Source: Gammaproteobacteria bacterium (GTDB lineage: Bacteria > Pseudomonadota > Gammaproteobacteria > Pseudomonadales > Azotimanducaceae_A). From it: DNA of 64,000 nt. The notes under the pieces are model-generated. The model had not been told where the DNA came from, did no database searches, and worked only from the letters and a program-made list of their open reading frames with translations. The DNA lies in NCBI GenBank assembly GCA_012960755.1, contig DUAT01000068.1, positions 29,874 through 93,873 on the forward strand, written 5' to 3'. Both the position numbers and the translations under genes were made by a program. Of the stretch, positions 8,885 to 17,804 are shown piece after piece (position 1 is the first letter of the stretch; each line of letters starts with the position of its first letter).

Positions 8885-9781
8885 ATGGTTGAACTAACAG
8901 GCAGAAATGCAATCGTCACAGGCGCAGCGATGGGGGTGGGCAAGGCCTACGCAATAGCGCTTGCAGAACAAGGTGTCAATGTGGCTGTCTGCGATATGGA
9001 TTCAGGGATTAACAATGTCGCATCCACCCTCGAATCAATGGGTGTCCAGACATTGGTTGCTGTCGCGGATGTTGCTAACCCTGACGACGTTAGAAAATTT
9101 GTCGACGATAGCGTACTGGCATTGGGCGGTATCGATATCCTCATCAATAATGCAGGGCAATGTCATGTCAGTCATCCTGATGACGACCTCGAAAAGTCGC
9201 TTGCCGATTATGAAACCATGATTGGCACCAACCTCAAGGGTGAGTACCTGGTCGGCCGGGCAGTCATTGACCAGATGCTGAAACAGGGAGGACCAGGGGA
9301 TATAGTCAATATTGCGACAGATCATATGGTCACCTGCGGGACCCCCGATGAATTGTGCCCTCGCCTCGACAGCTGCCCGTGGGCTAACTCCCCGCGCCCT
9401 TCCGGTGGTGGCGAGGTGATGGACATTTACGATGCATCCAAGTGGGGTTTAAATGGTCTGCTTTTTGCCTGGGCAAAAGCCTTAAAGCCATACAACATAC
9501 GAGTCAATGGCATCTGCATGGGGGCCACCGATTCACATATGATCCGCTCATTTTATGGTTTTAGCGACGATGAGGAATTATCTAACCCTGAGGCAAAAAA
9601 GATCATTGATACCTGGATGACCGCCAGTGATTCGGCACAAGTTGTAATCGATCTTTTGAAGGAAGGACCTGAAGGAAGAACAGCACGCAACATGAACTTG
9701 TGTATTGGCCGCCAGCCAGTACTCGAACCGGCACTGCCACACATTTATATTCTCGAGGAGGATCTTCATGCTGGATCTTAA
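8885..9781 (+). CDS. Short-chain dehydrogenase/reductase
   Basis: The 298-residue classical SDR has a cofactor motif TGAAMGVGKAY, NNAG as ILINNAGQC, and the catalytic YDASKWG. Between the IVNIATDHM strand and the Tyr there is a 25-residue insertion rich in Cys and Pro (TPDELCPRLDSCPWANSPRP), and the usual catalytic Ser is not obvious (NIATD in place of NISS). An Asp at the end of beta-2 (VAVCDMD) suggests NAD rather than NADP. It overlaps the next SDR by 14 bases, so the two are cotranscribed and may act in sequence on a hydroxylated P450 product. Confidence 0.88.
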   Translation: MVELTGRNAIVTGAAMGVGKAYAIALAEQGVNVAVCDMDSGINNVASTLESMGVQTLVAVADVANPDDVRKFVDDSVLALGGIDILINNAGQCHVSHPDDDLEKSLADYETMIGTNLKGEYLVGRAVIDQMLKQGGPGDIVNIATDHMVTCGTPDELCPRLDSCPWANSPRPSGGGEVMDIYDASKWGLNGLLFAWAKALKPYNIRVNGICMGATDSHMIRSFYGFSDDEELSNPEAKKIIDTWMTASDSAQVVIDLLKEGPEGRTARNMNLCIGRQPVLEPALPHIYILEEDLHAGS

Positions 9782-10559
9782 AGGGAAAGTAGCCATCGTC
9801 TCCGGGGCTAACCAGGGTATAGGCACTGCGATTGCAAAGGCCCTTGCAGCACATGGCGCCAGCGTCGTGGCATTTGATAATCAAGAGGGTGTTGTAAAAC
9901 TTGCAGAGGAAATTGCATCTGGCTCGAATAAAAATGTGATCGGACTAGTCGCGGATGTGTCCCTGGCTGACGACTGCAAACGTGTGGTTGATTACACCCT
10001 GGCTGAGTTCGGTGGCATTGATATTCTGATTAACAATGCGGCGACTTATCGACAGACACCCGTCACTGCGAGCTGGGAACAGACGGTTGCTGATTGGGAT
10101 TACATTATGGACACTAATATCAAAGGTGTTCTGATGTTATCCAGGTTATGTATTCCTGAACTGAAAGCCAGAGGCGGTGACATCGTCAACATGTCTACTT
10201 ACTATGTGTTACCAGCACGTTCGAGAGGGACAAATTCGGCGACAACCGATCTTTACAATGCCTCTAAATGGGCACTGAACGGTTTTACTGATGCCTGGTC
10301 GAAGGTTCTGCGAAAATATAGTATTCGCGTCAACGGTTTATGTATGGGAGCCACCGACACACCGATGCTGCGCAGTTTGTTTGATAACAATGAACTACCC
10401 GGCGCACTGGTTAAAACTGTTATGCAACCCGAAGCCATCGCGCAACAGTTGATAGATCTATTAGGCGATGGTCGAACGGGAGAAAACATTGGAGCGTGGA
10501 TTGGCTCACCAATAGAGATACCATTGAGCCCGGCACCCCATAGATTAATTAGCGGGTAA
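9768..10559 (+). CDS. Short-chain dehydrogenase/reductase
   Basis: The 263-residue SDR starts at the ATG at 9768, preceded by GAGGAGGATCTTC, and overlaps the previous stop. Motifs are SGANQGIGTAIA for the dinucleotide, ILINNAATY for NNAG and YNASKWALNG for YxxxK, with the Ser strand IVNMSTYYV. VVAFDNQ at the end of beta-2 points to NAD. It is a diverged paralogue of the SDR at 8885 (shared SKW, RVNGxCMGATD and IRS/LRS segments), so the pair came from a duplication. Confidence 0.88.
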   Translation: MLDLKGKVAIVSGANQGIGTAIAKALAAHGASVVAFDNQEGVVKLAEEIASGSNKNVIGLVADVSLADDCKRVVDYTLAEFGGIDILINNAATYRQTPVTASWEQTVADWDYIMDTNIKGVLMLSRLCIPELKARGGDIVNMSTYYVLPARSRGTNSATTDLYNASKWALNGFTDAWSKVLRKYSIRVNGLCMGATDTPMLRSLFDNNELPGALVKTVMQPEAIAQQLIDLLGDGRTGENIGAWIGSPIEIPLSPAPHRLISG

Positions 10560-10640
10560 GCAACGTGAGAAGATATGACCTCACTAAACAAGCTATAGTT
10601 GTTCATGGACTAAATGACATTCAAAAATTAAGGGGTAACA

Positions 10641-11048
10641 ATGAGAGTTGAAAACAAAGTCTCGCCTAACGAAGAGCAGATGAAAGGGTTCATGGAGGGA
10701 GATACGGACTCACCCATTCATATGGTGAACCTGCTCAAATTCAAGGAAAATGCTGAATATGCAGATGGTCGTGAAACCGATCTGACCGGCGCTCAAGCTT
10801 ATGCAATTTATGGCCAGGAAGTTCAGGCACATCTCGCGAAAGTCGGTGGCAGCGGTGTATTTTCAGGCCGTGTCAGCCGACTTATGCTCGGTGAAGTAGA
10901 GGATCTCTGGGACGTCGTCGCCATTGCGACTTACCCCAGCAAGAAAGCGATGCTGCAAATGATTACCGACCCGGAATATATTGAAAGCGCAAAGCATCGA
11001 ACCGCGGGCCTGGCCGGACAACTCAATATAGAGACAAAAGTGTCTTAA
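10641..11048 (+). CDS. DUF1330-family protein
   Basis: The 135-residue product has the ferredoxin-like DUF1330 pattern: IHMVNLLKFKENAEY, a Tyr-rich helix AYAIYGQEVQAHLAKVGG and the strand WDVVAIATYPSKKAMLQM. A good ribosome-binding site (AAGGGGTAAC) precedes the ATG. These small dimeric alpha/beta-barrel proteins are often found in catabolic clusters; their biochemical role is unknown. It sits between SDR and crotonase genes on the same strand. Confidence 0.8.
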   Translation: MRVENKVSPNEEQMKGFMEGDTDSPIHMVNLLKFKENAEYADGRETDLTGAQAYAIYGQEVQAHLAKVGGSGVFSGRVSRLMLGEVEDLWDVVAIATYPSKKAMLQMITDPEYIESAKHRTAGLAGQLNIETKVS

Positions 11049-11105
11049 TCCCGGTGAGTGTCCTGTATTTTTTTGGCGAGAACTGACTAAATAAAAGGAA
11101 AAACC

Positions 11106-11879
11106 ATGAGCGATACCTGCCTGTACGAGACTAGAGATCAAGTAGCATTAATTACACTGAATCGGCCGGAAAAATTTAATGCATTCAACCTGGAGAGCTA
11201 CCAGGCGACCACCGATGCGCTGAAACGGGCGAATGCGGACGACGATATTCGTTGCATTGTGCTTACCGGCGCCGGGCGCGGCTTCTGCAGTGGTGACGAT
11301 GTGCAGGAACTCATGGGCGGTGACGGTTTAACAAGTCTGGGGGATACCAAATTCGAGATTCCCGGGCCAACAATGCGACGCGCTAAAACGCCAATCATTG
11401 CAGCGGTTAACGGCGCCGCGGTAGGTTATGGGTTCGAGCTCGCACTCATGGCCGACATACGCATCGCTTCAACAACTGCCAGATTTTCCCAGATGTTTAT
11501 CCGCCGGGGTCTGATTGCAGGTGCTGACAGCTTTCGCATTCTTACGCAGCTGTGTGGTCCGGCAGGAGCAGCCGAACTCTTACTCGCCGGGGACATGATT
11601 GATGCAGCACGGGCCTTGCAGTTGGGTGTCGTTCTAAAAGTGGTGGAGGCAGATGATCTGATCGCCGAGGCGCTCGCATTGGCTGGGCGTATTGCCGTTA
11701 ACCCTCCCATTGCGATTCAGCGTACACGCGCAGCATTGCAATTTGCACGTTCCGGTCAAAATGAGCAGCTTGAGACACTGGCAAAAGATGCGCTTGCCGA
11801 ACTCATCCGCACACAGGATCACAAAGAAAGTGTCGCCGCATTCCTCGAAAAGCGTGCGCCAACCTACAAAGGGCATTAG
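11106..11879 (+). CDS. Enoyl-CoA hydratase/isomerase (crotonase fold)
   Basis: The 257-residue protein has the crotonase oxyanion-hole sequences GRGFCSGDDVQEL and AVNGAAVGYGFELALMADIRIA. Catalytic acidic residues of true hydratases are not both apparent (the second position reads RRGLIAGADSF), so isomerase or hydrolase activity is possible. It would handle a CoA thioester formed in the P450/SDR pathway. The start is preceded by AAAAGGAAAAACC. Confidence 0.88.
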   Translation: MSDTCLYETRDQVALITLNRPEKFNAFNLESYQATTDALKRANADDDIRCIVLTGAGRGFCSGDDVQELMGGDGLTSLGDTKFEIPGPTMRRAKTPIIAAVNGAAVGYGFELALMADIRIASTTARFSQMFIRRGLIAGADSFRILTQLCGPAGAAELLLAGDMIDAARALQLGVVLKVVEADDLIAEALALAGRIAVNPPIAIQRTRAALQFARSGQNEQLETLAKDALAELIRTQDHKESVAAFLEKRAPTYKGH

Positions 11880-11910
11880 TCTAAAGACAGGTACTGGTTA
11901 GGAGAAAGTT

Positions 11911-12873
11911 ATGACTGCCTTTGTTCGTTCACCGGAAGACAACTTTAAAGACCTGGACGATTTTCCATTTGAGCCTCACTACCATGACTGGCATGACCTG
12001 CGCATGCACTATGTAGATGAAGGTCCAAGAGAGGGGCCGGTAATGTTGTTGTTACACGGGATGCCAACCTGGAGCTATCTCTACAGGCATATGATTCCTC
12101 CTTTGGTTGAGGCCGGTTATCGGTGCATCGCGCCTGATCATATGGGATTCGGTCGATCAGATAAACCAACCGACCCACATTGGTTCACCATTGCAAGGCA
12201 TACGGAGATCCTGACCACACTGATCACTCATCTTGATCTAAATAACATCAATTTGCTTTGCCAGGATTGGGGAGGGCCCATTGGGCTTGCCCAGGCAGCA
12301 ACAATGCCGGAACGATTTTCCCGGCTGGCGATCATGAACACCTGGTTGCATCATCCTGAATATACTTATTCAGAAGCGATTCGAAACTGGAACAAGAACT
12401 GGCATGCGGGGGGGCTATTTTGCAGACAAACACCCAACATGGGCATTCTAATGGTACTCAGCGCTGGTCTGGTTGGCCCCGATGTGATGATTCCCGTGCT
12501 GGTTGAGGGCAAGTCGCCAGACCTTGATGGCCAGGCTTCCAGAATCTATCGAGGATTTAATGCGCCCTTCAGGGGTCTCGACGACGGTGCCTATAACGGC
12601 GCGCGACGATTCCCTCTGTCAATACCATTTGACAACTATGATGGTGGCAACGGCGCGGCACAGACCTATCACTACAAAACACTGCTAGGCTGGGACAAAC
12701 CAGTACATTTTATCTGGGGTTGTGCCGATGATGTATTTACAGAAAGCTGGGGTAAGCAGTGGGCTTCGCAAATGAAGGCAACCTTCGATGGTATAACCGA
12801 AGCCGGGCATTTCCTGCAGAACACGCATGGGGCAGAAGTTGTCGAGCTGCTCCTGAATCGAATCAATGCATGA
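11911..12873 (+). CDS. Haloalkane-dehalogenase-like alpha/beta hydrolase
   Basis: The 320-residue alpha/beta hydrolase has LLLHGMPTWSYLYR, which matches the HG-x-PTWSYLYR oxyanion segment of haloalkane dehalogenases, and the nucleophile elbow CQDWGGPIG, where Asp replaces the Ser of esterases and the next Trp is the halide-binding residue. The base His is in EAGHFLQ. This set is diagnostic for hydrolytic carbon-halogen cleavage in the DhlA/DhaA group, although some members have other activities. It lies at the end of the P450 gene row; GGAGAAAGTT precedes the ATG. Confidence 0.85.
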   Translation: MTAFVRSPEDNFKDLDDFPFEPHYHDWHDLRMHYVDEGPREGPVMLLLHGMPTWSYLYRHMIPPLVEAGYRCIAPDHMGFGRSDKPTDPHWFTIARHTEILTTLITHLDLNNINLLCQDWGGPIGLAQAATMPERFSRLAIMNTWLHHPEYTYSEAIRNWNKNWHAGGLFCRQTPNMGILMVLSAGLVGPDVMIPVLVEGKSPDLDGQASRIYRGFNAPFRGLDDGAYNGARRFPLSIPFDNYDGGNGAAQTYHYKTLLGWDKPVHFIWGCADDVFTESWGKQWASQMKATFDGITEAGHFLQNTHGAEVVELLLNRINA

Positions 12874-13202
12874 GTGGAATCACCAAGACAATACCAGCAA
12901 GTGCCGGATCAGATGTGCTGAACTCTCTATACGATGGTTCTATTACCGAGTATGAATTCCATATGGCTGGTACACCATCCAAACTGGAGCCAGGTGAATA
13001 CGTCTATACGATTTTTGGTGATGAGTTACACGGCAGGATGAAAATTAGTCGAATTGTTGGTGGCGCTGTTCATCCCAGCTCTGGTCGGCCCCGCTCGCTC
13101 ATTTATGTTGAAGCGCCGGGCGATCGCCTTGAGAAACCATTCCCGCGAAAGGGTCATCGTGGCACAAGATATTACGATGGAGCAGATTGGCCAGCCCTCT
13201 AA
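12870..13202 (+). CDS. Hypothetical protein, 110 residues
   Basis: The ATG at 12870 overlaps the stop of the dehalogenase-like gene as ATGA, so translation is probably coupled. The product is small and soluble, with a beta-rich look (EYVYTIFGDELHGRMKISRIV) and a basic segment near the C-terminus (PFPRKGHRGTRYYDG). I do not recognise the family. The gene converges with the SDR at 13199 and overlaps it by four bases. Confidence 0.65.
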   Translation: MSGITKTIPASAGSDVLNSLYDGSITEYEFHMAGTPSKLEPGEYVYTIFGDELHGRMKISRIVGGAVHPSSGRPRSLIYVEAPGDRLEKPFPRKGHRGTRYYDGADWPAL

Positions 13203-13963
13203 GCGGTAGAACCGCCATCTGCCATGTAGACCGAGCCCGTGACAAATTCACTGTCATCGGAAGCCAGAAAGAGCATAATTTTTGCGATGTCTTCCGGTTC
13301 AGCGTAACGCCCCAGTGGAATACGTGAGCGCATCTGTTCTCTAACGGTCTCGGCATGCCCTGGAGCAAATCCTTCTTCCAGGCTGCGCATCATGCGGGTT
13401 TCAACCGGTGATGGGTTTACAGTATTAACCCGTATGTTCATGGAAGCGCACTCCCGCGCCGCGGATTTCATCATGCCAATGACAGCGTGTTTCGAAGTCA
13501 CATAAGGTGCGACATTCGGTCCGCCGTTAATCCCTGCGACGCTGGAAGTGATTATGATACTGCCACCACCGCGTTTACTGATCGCCGGTATCGCAGCCTT
13601 CAGTCCGAGAAAAGGTCCTTTCACGTTCACGGCCATGACCTGGTCAAAACGAGCCTCGTCATAATCAACGATCGATGCCACATCCCCCTCGATACCCGCG
13701 TTAGCGAGTAGGACATCGACGCCTCCGTAGCGCTCTTCCGCGGTTTCAATCATTGCCTGGTTATCTGATGCGCTTGTGACATCTGCGACGCAGTAACTAA
13801 CCTTGTTGCTGCCGATATCGTCACAGGCTGATTTAAGTGCCTGTTCGTCCAGGTCTACAAGCAGAACATCTGCGCCCTCTGCAACAAAAAGTTCCCCGAC
13901 GGCCCTGCCGATGCCGCCAGCCCCACCAGTAATGACAGCGACCTTCCCTTCCAATCGATTCAT
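13199..13963 (-). CDS. Short-chain dehydrogenase/reductase
   Basis: The 254-residue classical SDR has ITGGAGGIGRAVGE, VLLANAGIEG (NAG), IIITSSVAGINGG with the catalytic Ser and PYVTSKHAVIGMM with Tyr and Lys. VLLVDLDE at beta-2 indicates NAD. The C-terminus DDSEFVTGSVYMADGGSTA is complete. It converges on the P450 gene row from the other strand. The family includes 3-hydroxyacyl and hydroxysteroid dehydrogenases. Confidence 0.9.
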   Translation of the reverse strand: MNRLEGKVAVITGGAGGIGRAVGELFVAEGADVLLVDLDEQALKSACDDIGSNKVSYCVADVTSASDNQAMIETAEERYGGVDVLLANAGIEGDVASIVDYDEARFDQVMAVNVKGPFLGLKAAIPAISKRGGGSIIITSSVAGINGGPNVAPYVTSKHAVIGMMKSAARECASMNIRVNTVNPSPVETRMMRSLEEGFAPGHAETVREQMRSRIPLGRYAEPEDIAKIMLFLASDDSEFVTGSVYMADGGSTA

Positions 13964-14051
13964 ATGGGTTCTCTCTGATTTGGATTATGATGAGCCAAGA
14001 GTAACAATCCTGCGTACAAAATACTGCATAGATAACCAATCTACAGCGGGA

Positions 14052-14462
14052 CTAACGGATAACCCCGGACACCCGCCCGGGAATAATCCTGATAATCACT
14101 CTTTGCTGATTCTCTAGCCAGTCCGGAAGGTTTTCTGGCAATTCGTAGCCTGCCGACTCAATATTGGCAAACACGGCGCGCGTCCCTTCTACAAGATCTG
14201 CAGTTTCAACAAGGGCCTCACCTTCAACGTTGACGAAACTAAATGGCTCCTGGTTGCTGATGACGCAAAGACTCACCCGAGGGTCTTGATCAATTGTTTT
14301 TCGCTTAAACGTAAACCCCGGCGTACTCACCAGCAATTCATCCCCTTGCCTGGCGTAAGCCACCATCGAACTGCAGGCAGATCCATCCGTACGCAATGTC
14401 GTTAACACCGCCCAGCGATGCTGGCTCACAAAAGTATCAAATTTCTCATTATCACAGATCAA
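14052..14462 (-). CDS. PPOX-class flavin/F420-binding protein
   Basis: The split-barrel protein has WAVLTTLRTDGSACSSMVAY, LLVSTPGFTFKRKTID and DPRVSLCVIS, as in F420- or FMN-binding pyridoxamine-oxidase-like enzymes. I place the start at a TTG at 14462 because AGGAG lies five bases before it; this gives the usual short N-terminus (ICDNEKFDTFVSQH). A longer TTG start at 14519 is open but adds a non-conserved tail. Substrate is unknown. Confidence 0.75.
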   Translation of the reverse strand: MICDNEKFDTFVSQHRWAVLTTLRTDGSACSSMVAYARQGDELLVSTPGFTFKRKTIDQDPRVSLCVISNQEPFSFVNVEGEALVETADLVEGTRAVFANIESAGYELPENLPDWLENQQRVIIRIIPGRVSGVIR

Positions 14463-14576
14463 GTTAGCTCCTATTATTTTTGTCGCATGCGGATAGTCAG
14501 CCGACGCCTCATCCAGCAAAGATGATGGTTCTGATGCTGCATATTGCTACAAGTCGATAGCAGGCTTCAAATCATT

Positions 14577-14757
14577 TCAGGGCTGGAAACTCAGCGGGGT
14601 CCTACCTGGCCTGACGGCGTGGAAGTGAGTTTCGGCCAATGGCAGAAACTGGCGCTTGCCCGTGGCTTTATGCGCGATTCACCCTTGCTGCTCATTCTTT
14701 GACGGATCCAGAGTAGCCGAAGTTGGGATCCATGCTGAGTTAATCAAGAAACAGGGG
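14577..14757 (+). pseudogene. ABC transporter ATPase remnant
   Basis: Two short stretches match the end of an exporter ATPase. Bases 14577-14702 encode GVEVSFGQWQKLALARGFMR and SPLLLIL, that is the LSGGQ-type signature running into Walker B, and then a TGA. Bases 14704-14757 encode GSRVAEVGIHAELIKKQGH, the usual C-terminal G.V.E.G.H.EL. element. The Walker B Asp/Glu and about 60 residues between the pieces are missing, as is everything upstream. It is a dead fragment of an ABC gene unrelated to the neighbouring btu genes, which are on the other strand. Confidence 0.65.
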
Positions 14758-14861
14758 CATCTGAACCAGGACATCGCAGCCATAGCAGATCATGTCGAAT
14801 TGCTCGTCGCCGGTATTTCGGTACCGATTAAATCAGCAGGTTGAAAATGCAGCTGAGCATC

Positions 14862-15201
14862 CCGTGCGAAGGGGCGTTTTGAATCGGCGCCTTTGGTTTC
14901 ACCAACATGAATTTCATAACCTCGTATGGCTGTCCCACTTGTTTTATGTACACCCTGGTTGATACGCACAGTTTTTCCTGCATTCATCCTGGTGTCGATA
15001 TCAAGAAGTTGTAAACAAGGCTTGAGCTCGACCAATCTCGCCTCCGTCCTGGCAAACCGCTGCATTGTTCGACATATTCTGCGGTTTAAAGGGCGCAACC
15101 CGGATGCCACGATTCACAGCGACCCGACAGAGCCCTGCTACCAGTACTGATTTCCCGACATTTGATCCAGTCCCCTGAAACATCATCGATCGTGATTTCA
15201 T
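14862..15201 (-). pseudogene. cobQ: Cobyric acid synthase with large internal deletion
   Basis: The 5' part encodes [20 protein letters not shown] and [20 protein letters not shown], then GEIGRAQAL, the unmistakable N-terminal dethiobiotin-synthase-like P-loop of CobQ/CbiP. After about 65 residues the frame shifts and the sequence continues as [19 protein letters not shown] and GYEIHVGET, which belong near the C-terminus of the same enzyme. More than 300 residues, including most of the glutamine amidotransferase domain with its catalytic Cys, are gone. The start overlaps the stop of the ABC ATPase gene (ATGA), so it was the last gene of the btuF-btuC-btuD operon. De novo side-chain amidation of corrinoids is therefore lost at this locus. 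Confidence 0.85.
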
Positions 15202-15974
15202 AGCGTACCCAGAACATTCGCACTGGGGTAACCTTGATCGTAGCTGACTTCTGCATTAACGCTGTAAACTTCCGCCATCAATTCAGCATTGAAAGTCGTA
15301 TCCGTCGGCCCATCAGCAACAATCCTACCTTGCTTCATCCAAATCAGGCGGTCTGCAAATCGAGCCGCAAGTGCCGGTTCATGCGCCACAACCAAAGCAC
15401 TACGATGCGCCGTCACATAATTCTTGAGTAACTGCAAAATTTCGAACTGGTGCCTGGGATCCAGCGCCGTTATCGGCTCATCTGCCAGCAATAATGGAGT
15501 TTCAGCAGCAAAGGCCCGTGCGCAATGAACACGTGCTGTCTCTCCACCTGATAGGGTATCCATGCGACGGTCAACAAAGTTTGTTAGATCACAGTCTTTT
15601 ATCGCCCGCTCGACCGCACGCTTGTCAACGCGGCTCATACGTCCAATATTCGCACCATAGGCAAACCTACCCAGCGCAACCACATCTCTGACAAGAATAG
15701 GCCACACCATCGGTCGTCGTTGTGGTAAATAGGAAACCTGTTGAGCCCGAAACTGGATCTCTAAATCTTCTACGCGCTTGCCTGCCAATTTAACAGAGCC
15801 GCTAGTTGCCCTAAGCAAACCAAGGCAACATTTTAACAATGTGCTCTTACCCGCACCATTTGAGCCGAGAATCACAACCAACTCACCTGCACCAAGCAAA
15901 AACGAAACGTCTTCTAGCAGGCGCTGTCCGTCAATTTCGTAGCTGAGGTTCTTCACCTGAAGCTCAGTCATCAA
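15198..15974 (-). CDS. btuD: Cobalamin ABC transporter, ATPase subunit
   Basis: The 258-residue ATPase belongs to the FecE/BtuD class: Walker [11 protein letters not shown]-loop YLPQRRPM, signature [16 protein letters not shown], Walker [13 protein letters not shown] and H-loop VVAHEP. It follows the permease gene with an 11-base overlap, in the order btuB-btuF-btuC-btuD. Cobalamin rather than iron-siderophore or heme is inferred from the upstream cobalamin riboswitch and the cob genes around it. Confidence 0.85.
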   Translation of the reverse strand: MMTELQVKNLSYEIDGQRLLEDVSFLLGAGELVVILGSNGAGKSTLLKCCLGLLRATSGSVKLAGKRVEDLEIQFRAQQVSYLPQRRPMVWPILVRDVVALGRFAYGANIGRMSRVDKRAVERAIKDCDLTNFVDRRMDTLSGGETARVHCARAFAAETPLLLADEPITALDPRHQFEILQLLKNYVTAHRSALVVAHEPALAARFADRLIWMKQGRIVADGPTDTTFNAELMAEVYSVNAEVSYDQGYPSANVLGTL

Positions 15975-16959
15975 AATTTCCCGTCAATCTTTGTGATGCA
16001 ATAAGAATGAACACGGGTGCACCAAATAGCGCTGCCACAACACCCAACTTTAATTCCGCACTCGTGGGTACCACCCGGATAAACATATCCGCGATGACAA
16101 GAATAATACCGGCCAACAACGCTGATGGCACCAGGGTGCTCCCGGGATCATAACGTACAAACCGGCGGACCAGGTGTGGTGCGATAATGCCCACAAAACC
16201 AACAGCCCCGGCAATTGAAACTGCAGCGCCGGTACATAAACCAGTACCCAGTACTATCGCCAATCTGGCACGGCGAAGATTCACCCCGAGGCTGGTTGCT
16301 ACCTCTTCGCCAAGCGTAAGCGCAGACAGAGTCGATCGTGAAGTCATCAGTAAAAATGTTCCCAACAGCATGAAGGGGGCGCCAAGTAACAAGTCATCGT
16401 AACTGCGATTCGCCACCGTTCCCATCATCCAATTCACCATATCCGAGAGTGAAAACGGGTTAGGTGCCAAGTTCATCAACAAGCTCATCAGCGCGCCACT
16501 AAAGCTCGATAGACCAACACCAATAAGGATCAGGACAACCACAGAAGAAATTCTTATGGCCACAAAAGCAAGAAAAAGTGTCACCACAAGTGCGCCCAGA
16601 ATCGCTGCCAGCGGCAGTACAAAACCTGATATTGCCGTGAGTCCGTAGTATATCGACACGGTTGCAAACAAAGATGAAGTGGCTGAAACCCCGAGGACAC
16701 CAGGTTCTGCCAGTGGATTACGGAGTAGTCCTTGCAGTGCCGCGCCACTTAATCCCAACATCACGCCAACCAGGTACGCAGCTAATGACCGGGGCAACCT
16801 GATGTCCCAGATAATGGTCTCATCAGCTATTAAACCTTCAAAAACTATCGCTGCGAGGGTTCGATCAAGACCTATGCTTGTGGGTCCGATAAATACACTT
16901 GTCAACAGCAGCAATAGACTGGCGCCAACGAGCCCGAAGAGAAGCGTTTTTTCGCTCAT
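15964..16959 (-). CDS. btuC: Cobalamin ABC transporter, permease subunit
   Basis: The 331-residue FecCD/BtuC permease has about ten membrane segments and the family stretches LPRSLAAYLVGVMLGLSGAA, GVLGVSATSS and GFVGIIAPHLVRR, the last being the coupling loop that contacts the ATPase. Four-base overlap with the binding-protein gene upstream. It forms the homodimeric channel in the inner membrane. Confidence 0.9.
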   Translation of the reverse strand: MSEKTLLFGLVGASLLLLLTSVFIGPTSIGLDRTLAAIVFEGLIADETIIWDIRLPRSLAAYLVGVMLGLSGAALQGLLRNPLAEPGVLGVSATSSLFATVSIYYGLTAISGFVLPLAAILGALVVTLFLAFVAIRISSVVVLILIGVGLSSFSGALMSLLMNLAPNPFSLSDMVNWMMGTVANRSYDDLLLGAPFMLLGTFLLMTSRSTLSALTLGEEVATSLGVNLRRARLAIVLGTGLCTGAAVSIAGAVGFVGIIAPHLVRRFVRYDPGSTLVPSALLAGIILVIADMFIRVVPTSAELKLGVVAALFGAPVFILIASQRLTGNFDD

Positions 16960-17795
16960 GGAATGAGACTTTCAGCGAGACGTTCAACCGCATCAACCAA
17001 AAACCATCCTCCACACGCTGTCGTGGCGCCGTCCAGCACCACTGACCGGGTAGATTCGAGCTGACCACGAATAATCGGATGCCGTGCGGCGGACCAGAAA
17101 TTGCTGTGATTGATGGTAGTATCGAAAAAAGCGGTGGCAAGTAACTCGGGCTGACTAAACGCCAGTTTTTCCAGTGGCAGGCTGCGCCATCCTGGCTCCG
17201 TCTGGAAGTTGGACAGCCCAGCCGCCTTTATCATATCGTGTACCAGTGTCCCCGGGCCACTGGTTACGCCGCCTGGAGTCACATAAAGCATTACATTTGC
17301 CTCACGACCTGACCGTAATTGATTGAGCCGTTGGTTCATCGCTTCGACCAGTTGGTTTCCGGCGTCCTGCTTGCCAAGAGCTGTGGCAATTCGCAACAGC
17401 TCCTGCTGAACTTCAGCAATAGAACTCGTGTAGCGAACCTGAATCACGTCGAGGCCTAACCTTCTATAAAAGCGCTCTGCATTTGGACCACCACCATAAC
17501 TGCGAACAATCAGATCCGGCGCCAGAGCGAGAACATTTTCAGCACTGGCTCTAACCTGCCGATGCAACTCCGCCTGCTTACGCATGTATGAAAAATCTTG
17601 CCTTGCGTCCATTGAAATGGCACGGATTCGCTGTTTATCGACAAGCTTCAATACGAACTGATCCGCACAATAATCGAGGCTGACTACCCGGGTGGCATCG
17701 CTATAATCCGCAGCTTTCGGCTTCGCCCACAAGACAGGGGCCAGGCTCGTGATCGAGACCACCAGCAAGAACCATTTGGCGATTAGGGTAATCAT
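16956..17795 (-). CDS. btuF: Cobalamin-binding periplasmic protein
   Basis: The 279-residue protein has a signal peptide (WFLLVVSITSLAPVLWAKP) and a class III (BtuF/FhuD-like) binding fold: VVSLDYCADQFVLKLVD near the start, LAPDLIVRSYGGG and a C-terminal lobe. It should take cobalamin from the outer-membrane receptor and deliver it to BtuC. The gene starts 10 bases downstream of the receptor stop. Confidence 0.85.
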   Translation of the reverse strand: MITLIAKWFLLVVSITSLAPVLWAKPKAADYSDATRVVSLDYCADQFVLKLVDKQRIRAISMDARQDFSYMRKQAELHRQVRASAENVLALAPDLIVRSYGGGPNAERFYRRLGLDVIQVRYTSSIAEVQQELLRIATALGKQDAGNQLVEAMNQRLNQLRSGREANVMLYVTPGGVTSGPGTLVHDMIKAAGLSNFQTEPGWRSLPLEKLAFSQPELLATAFFDTTINHSNFWSAARHPIIRGQLESTRSVVLDGATTACGGWFLVDAVERLAESLIP

Positions 17796-17804
17796 CAGCA
17801 GGAC

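Noticed and set aside
12759..12869. Longer N-terminus for the 110-residue hypothetical protein
   Set aside because: It would run entirely inside the dehalogenase-like gene; the ATGA overlap start at 12870 is far more likely.
14052..14100. GC-rich hairpin as a terminator
   Set aside because: It lies inside the coding end of the PPOX-like gene and has no following T-run.
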